Shown: piece after piece, positions 33,937 through 42,578 of the stretch | Layout of the letters: each line of letters begins with the position of its first letter | How positions within the stretch are numbered: the first letter of the stretch is position 1 | Assembly: GCA_035626395.1 (NCBI GenBank) | Contig: DASPNR010000039.1 | Span: forward strand, 1 to 64,000 | From: Candidatus Limnocylindrales bacterium | Lineage (GTDB): Bacteria; Desulfobacterota; Binatia; UBA1149; CAITLU01 | Length of the DNA stretch: 64,000 nt | Direction: 5' to 3' | Notes under the pieces: model-generated | Told to the model about the DNA's origin: nothing | The model's input: only the letters and a program-made list of their open reading frames with translations | Databases searched by the model: none | Position numbers and translations under genes: made by a program

Positions 33937-35087
33937 GCCTCAGGCGGCTGCGAACGCTGATCCTGCGCGAGATCCGCGCCACGCTGCGCGATCCGTTCAC
34001 GCTGTTCGTCCTGGTGGCGGTGCCGCTGGGATCGCTGCTGGCGTTCGGATTCGTCGTGTCGACGGAGGTGGAGGGGATTCCGCTCGGCGTCTTCGACGGC
34101 GCGCGCAGCGAGCTCAGCCGCCGCATCGTGGCCGAGCTGACCACGCACCCGGCCTTCGAAGCGCGTTCCTACGTACGCCGCGACGAGCTTTCCAGCGCGC
34201 TCATCAACGGCGACATCGGCGTCGGCATCATCATTCCATCGGACTTCGAGCGCGCGCGGGCACGCTCCGCCAGCGGCGACGAGCCTGCGCAGATCCAGCT
34301 CCTCTACGACGGCGCCGAAGCGGTGCTGGCAGCCAATGCCGAAGGCTTCCTGCGCGGCATCACCGCTGCTGCGCTGCGGGAGCATGCGGGCGCCGACATC
34401 GGCATCGCGCGCGTGGAGGCCGCCGCGTCGATGACGGCAGCCGGCGGCGGAGTCGGCAGCAGCGTGCGAGTGCTCTTCAACCCCACGCTCGATGGCCGGC
34501 CGTACATGGTGGCGGGCACCTTCGGCTTCGTGCTGAGCTTCCTGACCACGCTCATCACCGCCGTCTCCATCGTCAACGAGCGCATCGGCGGCACGTTCGA
34601 ACAGCTGCAGCTGACGCCGGCAACCTCGCTGGAGATCGTGCTCGGCAAGCTGCTGCCGCTGGGCGCGGTGTTCTCCTTCGACGTGCTGGTGATGATGCTG
34701 GCCGCGTCGTGGGTGCTCGATGCATGGCCGAGCGGCAGCGCGCTGCTGTTCTGGTCGATCGCCAGCTTCTACGTCGTCACGTCGCTGGCGATGGGCCTGA
34801 TCTTCTCGGCGACCTCGGCCACCGCTGCCGAGGCGGTGCAGAAGACCGTGCTGTTCAGCATCCCGCTCGTGCAGCTCAGCGGGTTCGTCTACCCGATCCG
34901 CAACATGCCCGAGCCGGTGCAGTGGGTTTCGATGATCCTGCCCGCCACGCACTTCATCAACGTCAGCCGGTCCATCTACCTTCGCGGCGAAGGCGTGGCC
35001 GAGCTGTGGCCGGAGATGCTGGTGATCGTCGGCTTCGGCATCGCCCTGGTCGTGCTGGCGCGCCGAACGCTGGAGTCGCGCGAATGA
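33933..35087 (+). CDS. ABC-2 type transporter permease (YbhS-like)
   Basis: A 384-aa protein with one N-terminal membrane helix, a large extracytoplasmic domain (about 45-185) and a C-terminal block of five helices. It includes the ABC-2 signature INERIGGTFEQLQLTP-like segment (VNERIGGTFEQL) and PATHFINVSRSIYLRG. It is one half of the heterodimeric membrane channel. Start overlaps the ATPase stop. Confidence 0.88.
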   Translation: MSLRRLRTLILREIRATLRDPFTLFVLVAVPLGSLLAFGFVVSTEVEGIPLGVFDGARSELSRRIVAELTTHPAFEARSYVRRDELSSALINGDIGVGIIIPSDFERARARSASGDEPAQIQLLYDGAEAVLAANAEGFLRGITAAALREHAGADIGIARVEAAASMTAAGGGVGSSVRVLFNPTLDGRPYMVAGTFGFVLSFLTTLITAVSIVNERIGGTFEQLQLTPATSLEIVLGKLLPLGAVFSFDVLVMMLAASWVLDAWPSGSALLFWSIASFYVVTSLAMGLIFSATSATAAEAVQKTVLFSIPLVQLSGFVYPIRNMPEPVQWVSMILPATHFINVSRSIYLRGEGVAELWPEMLVIVGFGIALVVLARRTLESRE

Positions 35088-35148
35088 AGCAGGCAGCGGC
35101 GCAGCGGGGCGGAATGCCTGCCGACGACGTGGCAGGGAGGCACCTTCC

Positions 35149-36273
35149 ATGGTGAAGGGGCTGCGCACGATGTGGACCAACGTGTGGGCGGTGGCCTTCA
35201 AGGAAGGCGCGCTCATGCGCCGCGACAAGGTGCTGATCGGCGTCTCCGTCGTGCAGCCGATCATGTTCCTGTTCCTGTTCGGCGTTGCCCTCACCAGCAA
35301 GCCGGCCAACGTCCCCTGGATCGTGCTCGATCAGAGCCAGAGCAGCTACTCGCGCCGCCTCATCGCCGAGGTCCAGGCGAGCGGGTATTTCCTGCCCGCC
35401 CGCACCGTCGCCAGCTACGACGACGGCCACGGGATGCTCCACCGCGGGGAGGCGCTCGCGCTGGTGGTGGTGCCGCATGACTTTCACCGCGACGTACTGC
35501 GCGGCAGGGGCGAGGTGCAGATCCTGCTCGACGGCGCCGACCCGCTCAGCGCCGCGCGCATCGGCGCCTACATTCGCGCCATCGCCGCGTCGGTGGCGAT
35601 GGGACGCGAGCAGCTGGCCGCGGCGCCGGCGCCGGTGGAGCTTCGGCAGAGGTTTCTCTTCAACCACACGCTCGACGATCGCCATTTCCTGCTGGCCAGT
35701 CTCGCCGGCATGCTGCTGACGAACGTGACTCTGTCGCTTGCCGCGTTCGGGCTGGTGGCCGAGCGCGAAGAGGGAACCTACGAGCAGATGCTGTCGCTGC
35801 CCACGACTCCGCTCGAGATCGTGCTCGGCAAGCTGCTGCCGACCGTCTTTCTGTGCTACGCCGTCCTGGTCCTGGCCATCCTCTTGCCGGGCCTCGCCTT
35901 CGGCATCTGGCCGGCGGGCAGCCTGTTCGCGCTCGCGCTGTTCACTCTGCCCTTCGTGCTGGCCTCGCTCGGCCTCGGCGTCTTCGTCTCGACGCTGGCC
36001 GCGACCGTCGCGCAGGCCATTTTCATCAGCGTCTTCTTCATCATGCCCTCGTTCGTGCTGTCCGGCGCGATGATGCCGCATCAGCTCATGCCCGATGTGC
36101 CGCGCCACATCGGCGCGCTGATGCCGCTGCGGTGGTACCAGATCGGCATCCGCCGCATCATCACGCGCGGCGGCGGCCTCGACGACGTCGTCGTGCCGTT
36201 CCTTGCACTGAGCGGGTTTTTCGCCCTGATGCTCGTCTTCATACGCCTGCGCTCCCGGCCGCGCCTGGCCTGA
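35149..36273 (+). CDS. ABC-2 type transporter permease (YbhR-like)
   Basis: The 374-aa permease has the same topology as its neighbour: helix near residues 27-47, periplasmic domain, then five helices, with AEREEGTYEQMLSLP and MPLRWYQIGIRRIITRG. GGGAGG stands nine bases upstream of ATG. It completes an operon of outer-membrane factor, adaptor, double ATPase and two permeases, an export pump for drugs, lipids or a secondary metabolite; the cargo cannot be read from sequence. Confidence 0.88.
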   Translation: MVKGLRTMWTNVWAVAFKEGALMRRDKVLIGVSVVQPIMFLFLFGVALTSKPANVPWIVLDQSQSSYSRRLIAEVQASGYFLPARTVASYDDGHGMLHRGEALALVVVPHDFHRDVLRGRGEVQILLDGADPLSAARIGAYIRAIAASVAMGREQLAAAPAPVELRQRFLFNHTLDDRHFLLASLAGMLLTNVTLSLAAFGLVAEREEGTYEQMLSLPTTPLEIVLGKLLPTVFLCYAVLVLAILLPGLAFGIWPAGSLFALALFTLPFVLASLGLGVFVSTLAATVAQAIFISVFFIMPSFVLSGAMMPHQLMPDVPRHIGALMPLRWYQIGIRRIITRGGGLDDVVVPFLALSGFFALMLVFIRLRSRPRLA

Positions 36274-36346
36274 AGCTGTCCCTATCTTCGGCCGCCGCCG
36301 GCGCGGCGCTTGCCTGGGCCTGCCGCGCGCCGACAATCGCGCCGCG

Positions 36347-36745
36347 ATGACGCAGGCACGTGCCCGCAATCTCCTGTGGCTGGCGTTGCTGCTGGCCGCG
36401 CCGGTGCCGTTCTTCCTGGTCGTCGTGGGCCATGTGCCGGTTGCCCGCCTGCTGCAGCTTCTTGCGCTGACGCTCACTTTCATCGCGGTCGAAGGACCGG
36501 CCGGTGCCTTGCGCACCGTCGTGCTGCTGCTGGTCCTGCAGATCGCGCTATGGGCCGGCGTGCTGCGCCTGGTGGCGAGCCTGGCCGCGGCCGCCATGCA
36601 GCGCGCGTTCGGCAGCGCCGGCCTCGCCGCCGCAACCATGACCGCCGCGCTCCTGCTCGTCGCTGCGGCCGCGACGTTCCCGCTCTACCGCACGCCCTTC
36701 CGCTCGGCCTCTCTGCACGCCACGCTGCTCGAGGTCTTCGAGTGA
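36347..36745 (+). CDS. small four-helix membrane protein
   Basis: A 132-aa protein, very hydrophobic, with about four membrane segments (LLWLALLLAAPVPFFLVVV, LLQLLALTLTFIAVEG, VVLLLVLQIALWAGVL, AALLLVAAAATFPLY). Its stop overlaps the GTG start of the DUF3604 gene (GTGA), so the two are probably co-translated. No family recognised. Confidence 0.65.
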   Translation: MTQARARNLLWLALLLAAPVPFFLVVVGHVPVARLLQLLALTLTFIAVEGPAGALRTVVLLLVLQIALWAGVLRLVASLAAAAMQRAFGSAGLAAATMTAALLLVAAAATFPLYRTPFRSASLHATLLEVFE

Positions 36746-38649
36746 GACGTCATCCAGGCGCACCTTTCCTGCTGGCCGCTTCCCTGCTCGGCCTGCTCGC
36801 GCCGTGGGCGTCGGGCACGGCCGCATCGTTCGAGCGAACCGAGCATCGCGAGCCGTGCGCAGCCTACAACGAGCTGCGATCTCCGTTCTTCGGCGACCTT
36901 CACGTGCACACTTCGCTGTCGTTCGATGCCAATGCGCTCGGCGTGCGAAACCTGCCCGCGGATGCGTATCGTTTCGCACGCGGCGAGCCGCTGGGACTGC
37001 AGCCCTACGCCGCCGGCGGCCAGCCGCGCCGCACCGTGCGCCTGAGCCGGCCGCTGGACTTCGCTGCCGTCACCGATCACGCCGAGCTGCTCGGCGAGCT
37101 GCACCTGTGCCAGACGCCAGGCTCCCCCGCGTACGACTCGCTGGTGTGCACGACCTACCGGCGCTGGCCTTTGCTGACGTATTTCTTCGTGGCCAGCCGG
37201 ATGCTCAGCATCGCCGGCCCCGAACGCTACAGCTTCTGCGGCGAGGAAGGCGTCGGATGCCGAGAGGCCGGCGTGGGCCCGTGGCAGATCATTCGCGACG
37301 CGGCCGAGCAGGCCTACGACCGCACCTCGGCATGCACGTTCACGAGCTTCGTCGCCTATGAGTGGAGCGGAGGCCCCGGCGGATACATGACCCATCGCAA
37401 CGTGATCTTCGCCGACGAGCGCGCGCCGCGCCTGCCGGTCAGCTTCCTCGATGCCTCCGACGGCGACAAGCTGTGGACGCGCCTCGAAGAAGAGTGCGAG
37501 CGCGAAGGCTGCCGCTTCGTCACGATCCCGCACAACACCAACCTCTCCGGCGGCCTGCTGTTCGAGTCCGCGGCCAACGACGCATTCGACGCGGCCTCGG
37601 CGCGCCGGCGCGCGCGCCACGAGCCGCTGCTCGAAGTCCTGCAGCACAAGGGCGATTCGGAATGCCGCGCGACCGCGGCCGACGAGCTCTGCAATTTCGA
37701 GAAGCTTCCCTTCGCGCGCATGGAGGAGCAGCCGTTTCCATTCCGCTGGCAGCCGCCGGGCGCTCTCACGTTCGCTCGCGACATCCTGTCGGAAGGTCTG
37801 CGCATCCAGCGCCGCATCGGCGTCAACCCCTACGAGATGGGCGTCATCGCGGCCACCGATACGCATCTGGCGGCGGCAGGCCTCGCCGACGAAAGCGGCT
37901 ATCCCGGCCACGGCGCCGGCGGCGACGTCACTCGCCACGAGATTCCGCTGGTGCCCGACTCGCTCGCGTTCAACCCCGGCGGACTGGCCGTGCTCTGGGC
38001 GGAGGAGAACTCGCGCGATGCGCTCTTTGCCGCCATCCGCCGCCGCGAAGCCTACGGCACCAGCGGACCGCGCATGCTGGTGCGCTTCTTCGGCGGCTGG
38101 ACCTACCCGAGCGACATCTGCGCGAGCACCGACCTGGTCGAGCGCGGCTACCGCGACGGCGTTCCGATGGGCGGCAGCCTCGGCGCAGCCACCGGCGGCG
38201 CGGCTCCAGTCTTCATCGTCTCGGCCATGCAGGATGCCGGAACCGGCGAGCAGCCGGGCACGCCGCTCGAGCGCGTGCAGATCGTCAAGCTGTGGGTCGA
38301 GGGGGATGAGGCGCGCGAGAAGACCTACGACGTTGCCCTGGCCGCCGGCGCCGAGGGAGCGCCCGATCCCGAGACGTGCGCGGAGCCGGCGGCGCACGGA
38401 GCGGCGAGCCTCTGCACTGCATGGCGCGATCCGGACTTCGATGGGAGTGAGCCCGCGCTCTACTACGCGCGGGTGGTCGAGCGGCCGAGCTGCCGGTGGT
38501 CGGCGCGCGTGTGCGAAGACAACGGCGTGCGCTGCAAGGACGGCAGCAGCGTGCCGCGCGAGCTCGCGTACTGCTGCGACGGCAGCGCGCCACGCCTGAT
38601 CCGCGAGCGCGCCTGGACCTCCCCGATTTTCTTCAGCCCAGCTTCCTGA
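36742..38649 (+). CDS. exported DUF3604 (PHP-like phosphoesterase) protein
   Basis: A 635-aa protein with an N-terminal signal peptide (cleavage near ASGTAA). It has the metal-site motifs of the PHP/DUF3604 fold: FGDLHVHTSLSFDAN at about residue 50, AVTDHAE near residue 114, IPHNTN, and ATDTHLAAAG late. Many DUF3604 proteins are long exported metallo-proteins of unknown substrate. Several cysteine pairs in the C-terminal 80 residues suggest disulfides. GTG 36742 is used because it couples to the upstream gene and opens the signal peptide directly. The last 17 bp overlap the convergent hydrolase gene. Confidence 0.85.
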   Translation: MRRHPGAPFLLAASLLGLLAPWASGTAASFERTEHREPCAAYNELRSPFFGDLHVHTSLSFDANALGVRNLPADAYRFARGEPLGLQPYAAGGQPRRTVRLSRPLDFAAVTDHAELLGELHLCQTPGSPAYDSLVCTTYRRWPLLTYFFVASRMLSIAGPERYSFCGEEGVGCREAGVGPWQIIRDAAEQAYDRTSACTFTSFVAYEWSGGPGGYMTHRNVIFADERAPRLPVSFLDASDGDKLWTRLEEECEREGCRFVTIPHNTNLSGGLLFESAANDAFDAASARRRARHEPLLEVLQHKGDSECRATAADELCNFEKLPFARMEEQPFPFRWQPPGALTFARDILSEGLRIQRRIGVNPYEMGVIAATDTHLAAAGLADESGYPGHGAGGDVTRHEIPLVPDSLAFNPGGLAVLWAEENSRDALFAAIRRREAYGTSGPRMLVRFFGGWTYPSDICASTDLVERGYRDGVPMGGSLGAATGGAAPVFIVSAMQDAGTGEQPGTPLERVQIVKLWVEGDEAREKTYDVALAAGAEGAPDPETCAEPAAHGAASLCTAWRDPDFDGSEPALYYARVVERPSCRWSARVCEDNGVRCKDGSSVPRELAYCCDGSAPRLIRERAWTSPIFFSPAS

Positions 38650-39538
38650 CCTCGGCGGGGGCGGCGCCGGTCAGCGCCGCGATCTCCTGCACGTAGCGCG
38701 CCCACAGATCGCGCGGCAGGTCGTGTCCCATGCCCTCGAGGACGACCAGCCGTGCACCGGGGATCGCGGCGGCCGTGGCCATTCCGGCTTCCAGGCGCAC
38801 CAGCGGATCGTCCTTGCCGTGAATGACCAGCGTCGGCACGCGCACCGCGGTCAGACGGTCGGTGCGGTTGCCGGAAGCCAGGATCGCCGCCAGCTGCCTG
38901 CCGGTGCCGATCGGATCGAAGCCGCGATCGTAGGAGCGCGTGGCCACCGCTCGCACCCACTCCTCGTCGAAAGGATAGCCGGGGCTGCCGATGACACGGA
39001 AGACGTGCGCCGCGTGGGCGATGGCGCCGTCGCGATCCAGCGGCGGCGCCGTCAGCAGCACGCTCATCGCCTCGGCCGTTGCCTGCGGCAGCGTCGGATC
39101 GCCGGTCGAGGACATGATGGAGGTCAGGGTCCGCACGCGCGCCGGATGCTCGATGGCAAGAGTCTGCGCGATCATCCCGCCCATGGAGGCGCCGACGACA
39201 TGCGCGGAGTCGACGGCGAGCGCGTCGAGCAGCCCGACCGCGTCCATGGCCATGTCGCTGAGCGTGTATGGCGCCTCAACCCGCTGCCCGGCAAAGGCGG
39301 CCGCCATCGCCATCGCGATATCCGGCATGCGCGCCTCATGCAGATGGGTGGAGGCGCCCGCGTCTCGGTTGTCGAAGCGGATGACGAAATGACCGGCGTC
39401 GGCCAGCGCCTCGCAGAACTCCTCCGGCCACAGGATCATCTGCGCGCCGAGGCCCATGATCAGCAGGAGCGGCGCCGCGCCGGCATCGCCGAACGTTTCG
39501 TACTCGATTTCGATGCCGTTGCAGGCGGCTCTGGGCAT
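38633..39538 (-). CDS. alpha/beta-fold hydrolase
   Basis: The 301-aa protein has the nucleophile elbow GASMGG (Ser about residue 119), the oxyanion region LLLIMGLGAQ, the acid in IHGKDDPLV and the catalytic histidine in GMGHDLP. FDNRDAGAS near residue 60 is common in the subgroup annotated as aclacinomycin methylesterase-like or lipolytic hydrolases; the substrate is unknown. ATG 39538 places MPRAACNGIEIEYETFG at the N-terminus; the open frame extends to 39727 without coding features. Confidence 0.88.
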   Translation of the reverse strand: MPRAACNGIEIEYETFGDAGAAPLLLIMGLGAQMILWPEEFCEALADAGHFVIRFDNRDAGASTHLHEARMPDIAMAMAAAFAGQRVEAPYTLSDMAMDAVGLLDALAVDSAHVVGASMGGMIAQTLAIEHPARVRTLTSIMSSTGDPTLPQATAEAMSVLLTAPPLDRDGAIAHAAHVFRVIGSPGYPFDEEWVRAVATRSYDRGFDPIGTGRQLAAILASGNRTDRLTAVRVPTLVIHGKDDPLVRLEAGMATAAAIPGARLVVLEGMGHDLPRDLWARYVQEIAALTGAAPAEVRKLG

Positions 39539-39693
39539 GGCAGGTCTCCGCGGGGGGCAGGATGAAGGCTTTCCGTTGCGCCTTCGTAGCAGATCGCGGC
39601 GAAACGTCACGGCGCGGGTCCGGCCGCTCGCAGAGTCGTCCCGTTCCGGCCTTTCAGCGCCGCCGTAACGGGCAGCAGCGCCGAAGCCGGTCT

Positions 39694-39726
39694 TGCCGCC
39701 GCAGCTCACCTCGAGCCGCGGCGGCA
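39694..39726 (-). terminator. hairpin after the HTH gene
   Basis: A 9-bp perfect stem (TGCCGCCGC with its complement) and an inner GCTC/GAGC pairing, 14 bp past the stop of the HTH gene. It separates that gene from the hydrolase downstream. Confidence 0.5.
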
Positions 39727-39740
39727 TGGATCCGGCGGGC

Positions 39741-40175
39741 TCACTTTTCCCGCTTGCTGAGCTCCTTCAGCTCTTTGCGCGCAGTGGCGGTATTGAGAGG
39801 CTCATCCGGGCGCGCCAGCGAGACGCGCCACAGGTGCGTCAGCTGTGCATAGGTCAGCGACGGCATGCCGAGCCGCATCAACTTCTTGAGGAAGGGAACC
39901 ATGTCCGCTCCGCGGCTGCCGCGCGGAATCTGCACCTGCAGACGCCGCATCTTCTGGTATGGCCCCACGATGCGCAGCTCGCGCTGCACGACCGAACGGG
40001 GAATGCCGGTGAACTTGGCGAAGCCTTCCACCTTGTCTTCGGGCAGATGCCCGTTGCTCAGCATGGAGCTGAGCGACCCGATGGGAACCTTCAGGTGCTT
40101 GGCCAGCCCGCGGAGGGTCTTGTCGCGAGCCTGCAGCGCCATGATGACCTGCTTACGAAAGCCTTTGCTTGGCAC
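39741..40175 (-). CDS. small helix-turn-helix protein
   Basis: The 144-aa basic protein has an N-terminal 60-residue segment, KTLRGLAKHLKVPIGSLSSM followed by GHLPEDKVEGFAKFTGIP, that reads as a lambda-repressor-like HTH. The rest is Lys/Arg-rich and ends ARKELKELSKREK. It is probably a DNA-binding regulator. It is monocistronic and diverges from pcm. No operator could be picked out in the 283-bp spacer upstream. Confidence 0.65.
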   Translation of the reverse strand: MPSKGFRKQVIMALQARDKTLRGLAKHLKVPIGSLSSMLSNGHLPEDKVEGFAKFTGIPRSVVQRELRIVGPYQKMRRLQVQIPRGSRGADMVPFLKKLMRLGMPSLTYAQLTHLWRVSLARPDEPLNTATARKELKELSKREK

Positions 40176-40458
40176 CTACCATCCTTCCGGGCGCAGCTCT
40201 CCTGCATGCTGCGCCTGTTTTTCGTGCGTGATTGAAGCCCCCGATGGCGACCGGAGTGCGCCAGCGAAGATGATTTGTTTCAGAACCCTGCATTCCATTT
40301 TCTCTTCGCGCGATGGAGTCAAGTCGAAGTGGGCAATTTCACTATTCGGCGCCACGCTCGACCGTTCGAACGGGTCGCAGGCTCCCGCCCATGGCCGTAC
40401 GACACGGCATCGGACGCCGCTTCGACAGGCCTTTCTGTCTCCTCCCGCCCCTGATGGA

Positions 40459-41181
40459 ATGCTGTTCGGGCACATGGCGAACCATGGTTCAGTGCAGACG
40501 CCGTTCGCGTGCGAGCGGGCCGCCCTTCTCCACCGCATCGAGGAGGAGGTCCGGGAAACCGCGGAGTACCTGGGCATCGACAGCCTCGATGAGCGCGTCC
40601 GGCAGGCCATGCTGGACGTTCCGCGCCACGAGTTCGTTCCGCCCGACCAGATCGCCAACGCATACTTGGACGAGCCACTGCCCATCGGCTTCGGACAAAC
40701 CATCTCTCAGCCATACATCGTAGCGGCGATGACCCAGCTCCTGGACCTCGACAAGAACGACGTGGTGCTCGAGGTGGGAACCGGCTCCGGCTATCAGACC
40801 GCCGTCCTGGCGCAGCTGGTGAACAAGGTCTATTCGATCGAGATCGTCGAGCCGCTCAGTCGTCGCGCGCGCCAGACGCTCACGCGTCTGGGGTATGGCA
40901 ACGTCGAGCTACGCTGCGCGGATGCGCACGACGGCTGGCCGGAGCATGCACCGTACGATGCCATCCTCATGGCGGCTGCGGGCCCCGAGATCCCCTCGCC
41001 GTTGCTCGAGCAACTTGCTCCGGGCGGTCGTCTGGTCGCGCCGGTGGATCGCGGCGAGCGCGCGCAGATGCTCGTACTCATCGCGAAGGATCACGACGGC
41101 AGCCTCCAGCACCGCGCGGTGCTGCCGGTGGCCTTCGTTCCGCTCACGTGCGCGGCCGATCATGAAGCTGATCCGATGTGA
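40459..41181 (+). CDS. pcm: protein-L-isoaspartate O-methyltransferase
   Basis: The 240-aa protein has the family motifs MLDVPRHEFVPP, QTISQPYIVAAMTQLL and SAM motif I VLEVGTGSGYQTAVLAQL, then YDAILMAAAGPEIP and GGRLVAPV. It methylates isoaspartyl residues in damaged proteins and so starts their repair. The start is uncertain: ATG 40459 and ATG 40474 are both in frame with poor ribosome binding sites. The open frame continues far upstream without Pcm similarity. Confidence 0.9.
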   Translation: MLFGHMANHGSVQTPFACERAALLHRIEEEVRETAEYLGIDSLDERVRQAMLDVPRHEFVPPDQIANAYLDEPLPIGFGQTISQPYIVAAMTQLLDLDKNDVVLEVGTGSGYQTAVLAQLVNKVYSIEIVEPLSRRARQTLTRLGYGNVELRCADAHDGWPEHAPYDAILMAAAGPEIPSPLLEQLAPGGRLVAPVDRGERAQMLVLIAKDHDGSLQHRAVLPVAFVPLTCAADHEADPM

Positions 41182-41209
41182 CGACGTCGGAATCCCCGAC
41201 GCAACGACC

Positions 41210-42394
41210 TCACGCCACCCGCCGAGCCAGCGACCAGCCATTGTCGCGCATGATCGAACGGATGTCGCCGCTGCTGAAGCCTGACAATTCGTCGACGAAC
41301 GCCGTCGGCTCGGCAAGGCCCTCGGCATGCGGAAAATCCGATCCCATCAAGATGTGACCGGCGCCGATGGCATCGCGCAGCTCCGCGATGTCGTCCTCGT
41401 AGTACGGGGAGACCCAGACGTGGCGGCAGAACGTCTCGCGCGGATCCTCGACGAATGCCTGCGGCATCTGCCCATGGGCCTTTTTCAGCTTCGCCAGCAA
41501 CAACGCTACCCACTCCGACCCAGACTCGATCGTCGCCACGCGCAGACGCGGATGACGCGCAAAGACGCCGTGGCAGACCAGAGCGGCCATGGTGTCGAGA
41601 ATGGGGTTGGCCGACAGCGCCAGCCGCAGCGGCGAATAGCGGAACGCTTCCATCTCGGACGACTCGCCCCAATCCTCCGCATACCTGTGGTAGCCCGAGT
41701 CCCCGGAATGGAACGCGACCGTCACGCCCGCTTCGCTGGCGCGCGCCCAGAACGGATCGAACATCGCGTCGCCGGGCGAGCGGTTCCCGCTGCGGGTCGC
41801 CACCGGCGCCGAGCGCAGACAGACGACGCGCACGTCGCGTTCGAGCGCCCGCTCCAGCTCGGCCACCGCCGCATCGACGTCGACGAGCGTGATCATCGGA
41901 GCGGCGAACAGACGCTCGCGATAGGCGAAGCCCCAGTCCTCCTCGAGCCAGCGGTTGAAAGCGCCGAATGCGGCGACGAGCGCCGGAGGGTCGTGCTTGA
42001 GCGCTTCCTCCATGCCGACGCCGAGCGTCGGAAACAGGAACGCCGCCTCGATGCCCTGCTCGTCCATCAGCGCCAGGCGCGCGTCACGGTCGCGATAGGC
42101 GGCACGGATCGGCTCGAGGCGCCCGAACAGCTCGGGCATCGATTTTCCCTCGGGATTCCTGCCGCGAAAGAACTCGTCGAGAGCTCCCGGCCTGGCCACC
42201 GGATCGAAGGTGGGATTGGGAATGAAACGGTTGATGCGGCCGCCCACCAGCAAACGCTTGCGCCCGTCGACGACCGCCCACTGCATCGCACGCTTGGCCA
42301 TGCGCCGATCGATGTGCCGGGTGAACGCGTCTTCGGCTTCGTAGTAATGGTTGTCGCAGTCGAATGCGCGAAAGCCGAGGTCCCTGATGGTCAT
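41210..42394 (-). CDS. amidohydrolase family protein (COG2159 type)
   Basis: The 394-aa TIM-barrel hydrolase has FDCDNHYYE near the N-terminus in place of the usual DxH metal motif, then FHSGD, HGVFARHPRLRVATIESG and the late metal-site segment ILMGSDFPHAEG. Many such proteins are decarboxylases or hydrolases of aromatic and cyclic compounds. ATG 42394 is chosen over 42415 because AGGGG lies seven bases before it. Confidence 0.88.
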   Translation of the reverse strand: MTIRDLGFRAFDCDNHYYEAEDAFTRHIDRRMAKRAMQWAVVDGRKRLLVGGRINRFIPNPTFDPVARPGALDEFFRGRNPEGKSMPELFGRLEPIRAAYRDRDARLALMDEQGIEAAFLFPTLGVGMEEALKHDPPALVAAFGAFNRWLEEDWGFAYRERLFAAPMITLVDVDAAVAELERALERDVRVVCLRSAPVATRSGNRSPGDAMFDPFWARASEAGVTVAFHSGDSGYHRYAEDWGESSEMEAFRYSPLRLALSANPILDTMAALVCHGVFARHPRLRVATIESGSEWVALLLAKLKKAHGQMPQAFVEDPRETFCRHVWVSPYYEDDIAELRDAIGAGHILMGSDFPHAEGLAEPTAFVDELSGFSSGDIRSIMRDNGWSLARRVA

Positions 42395-42578
42395 GCAACG
42401 CCCCTGTGTCGTCATCGCGGCACGTCGCGAACGATCGAATCCGCGACGGCGTAGGTATCGAAGGCAATCGAAAGGACCATGGTGGCCAGCGTCGCCGTCG
42501 AGCCGGCCGATGCGGCCGAGACCGGCTGGTTCTTAGCCCTCGCGCCGCGGGCACGGAAGCGGACCGCCGCCCACCGCG

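Noticed and set aside
35084-35155. 23-codon frame between the two ABC permeases
   Set aside because: Its start lies inside the upstream gene's last codons and the composition is unremarkable; the spacer contains the ribosome binding site of the second permease.
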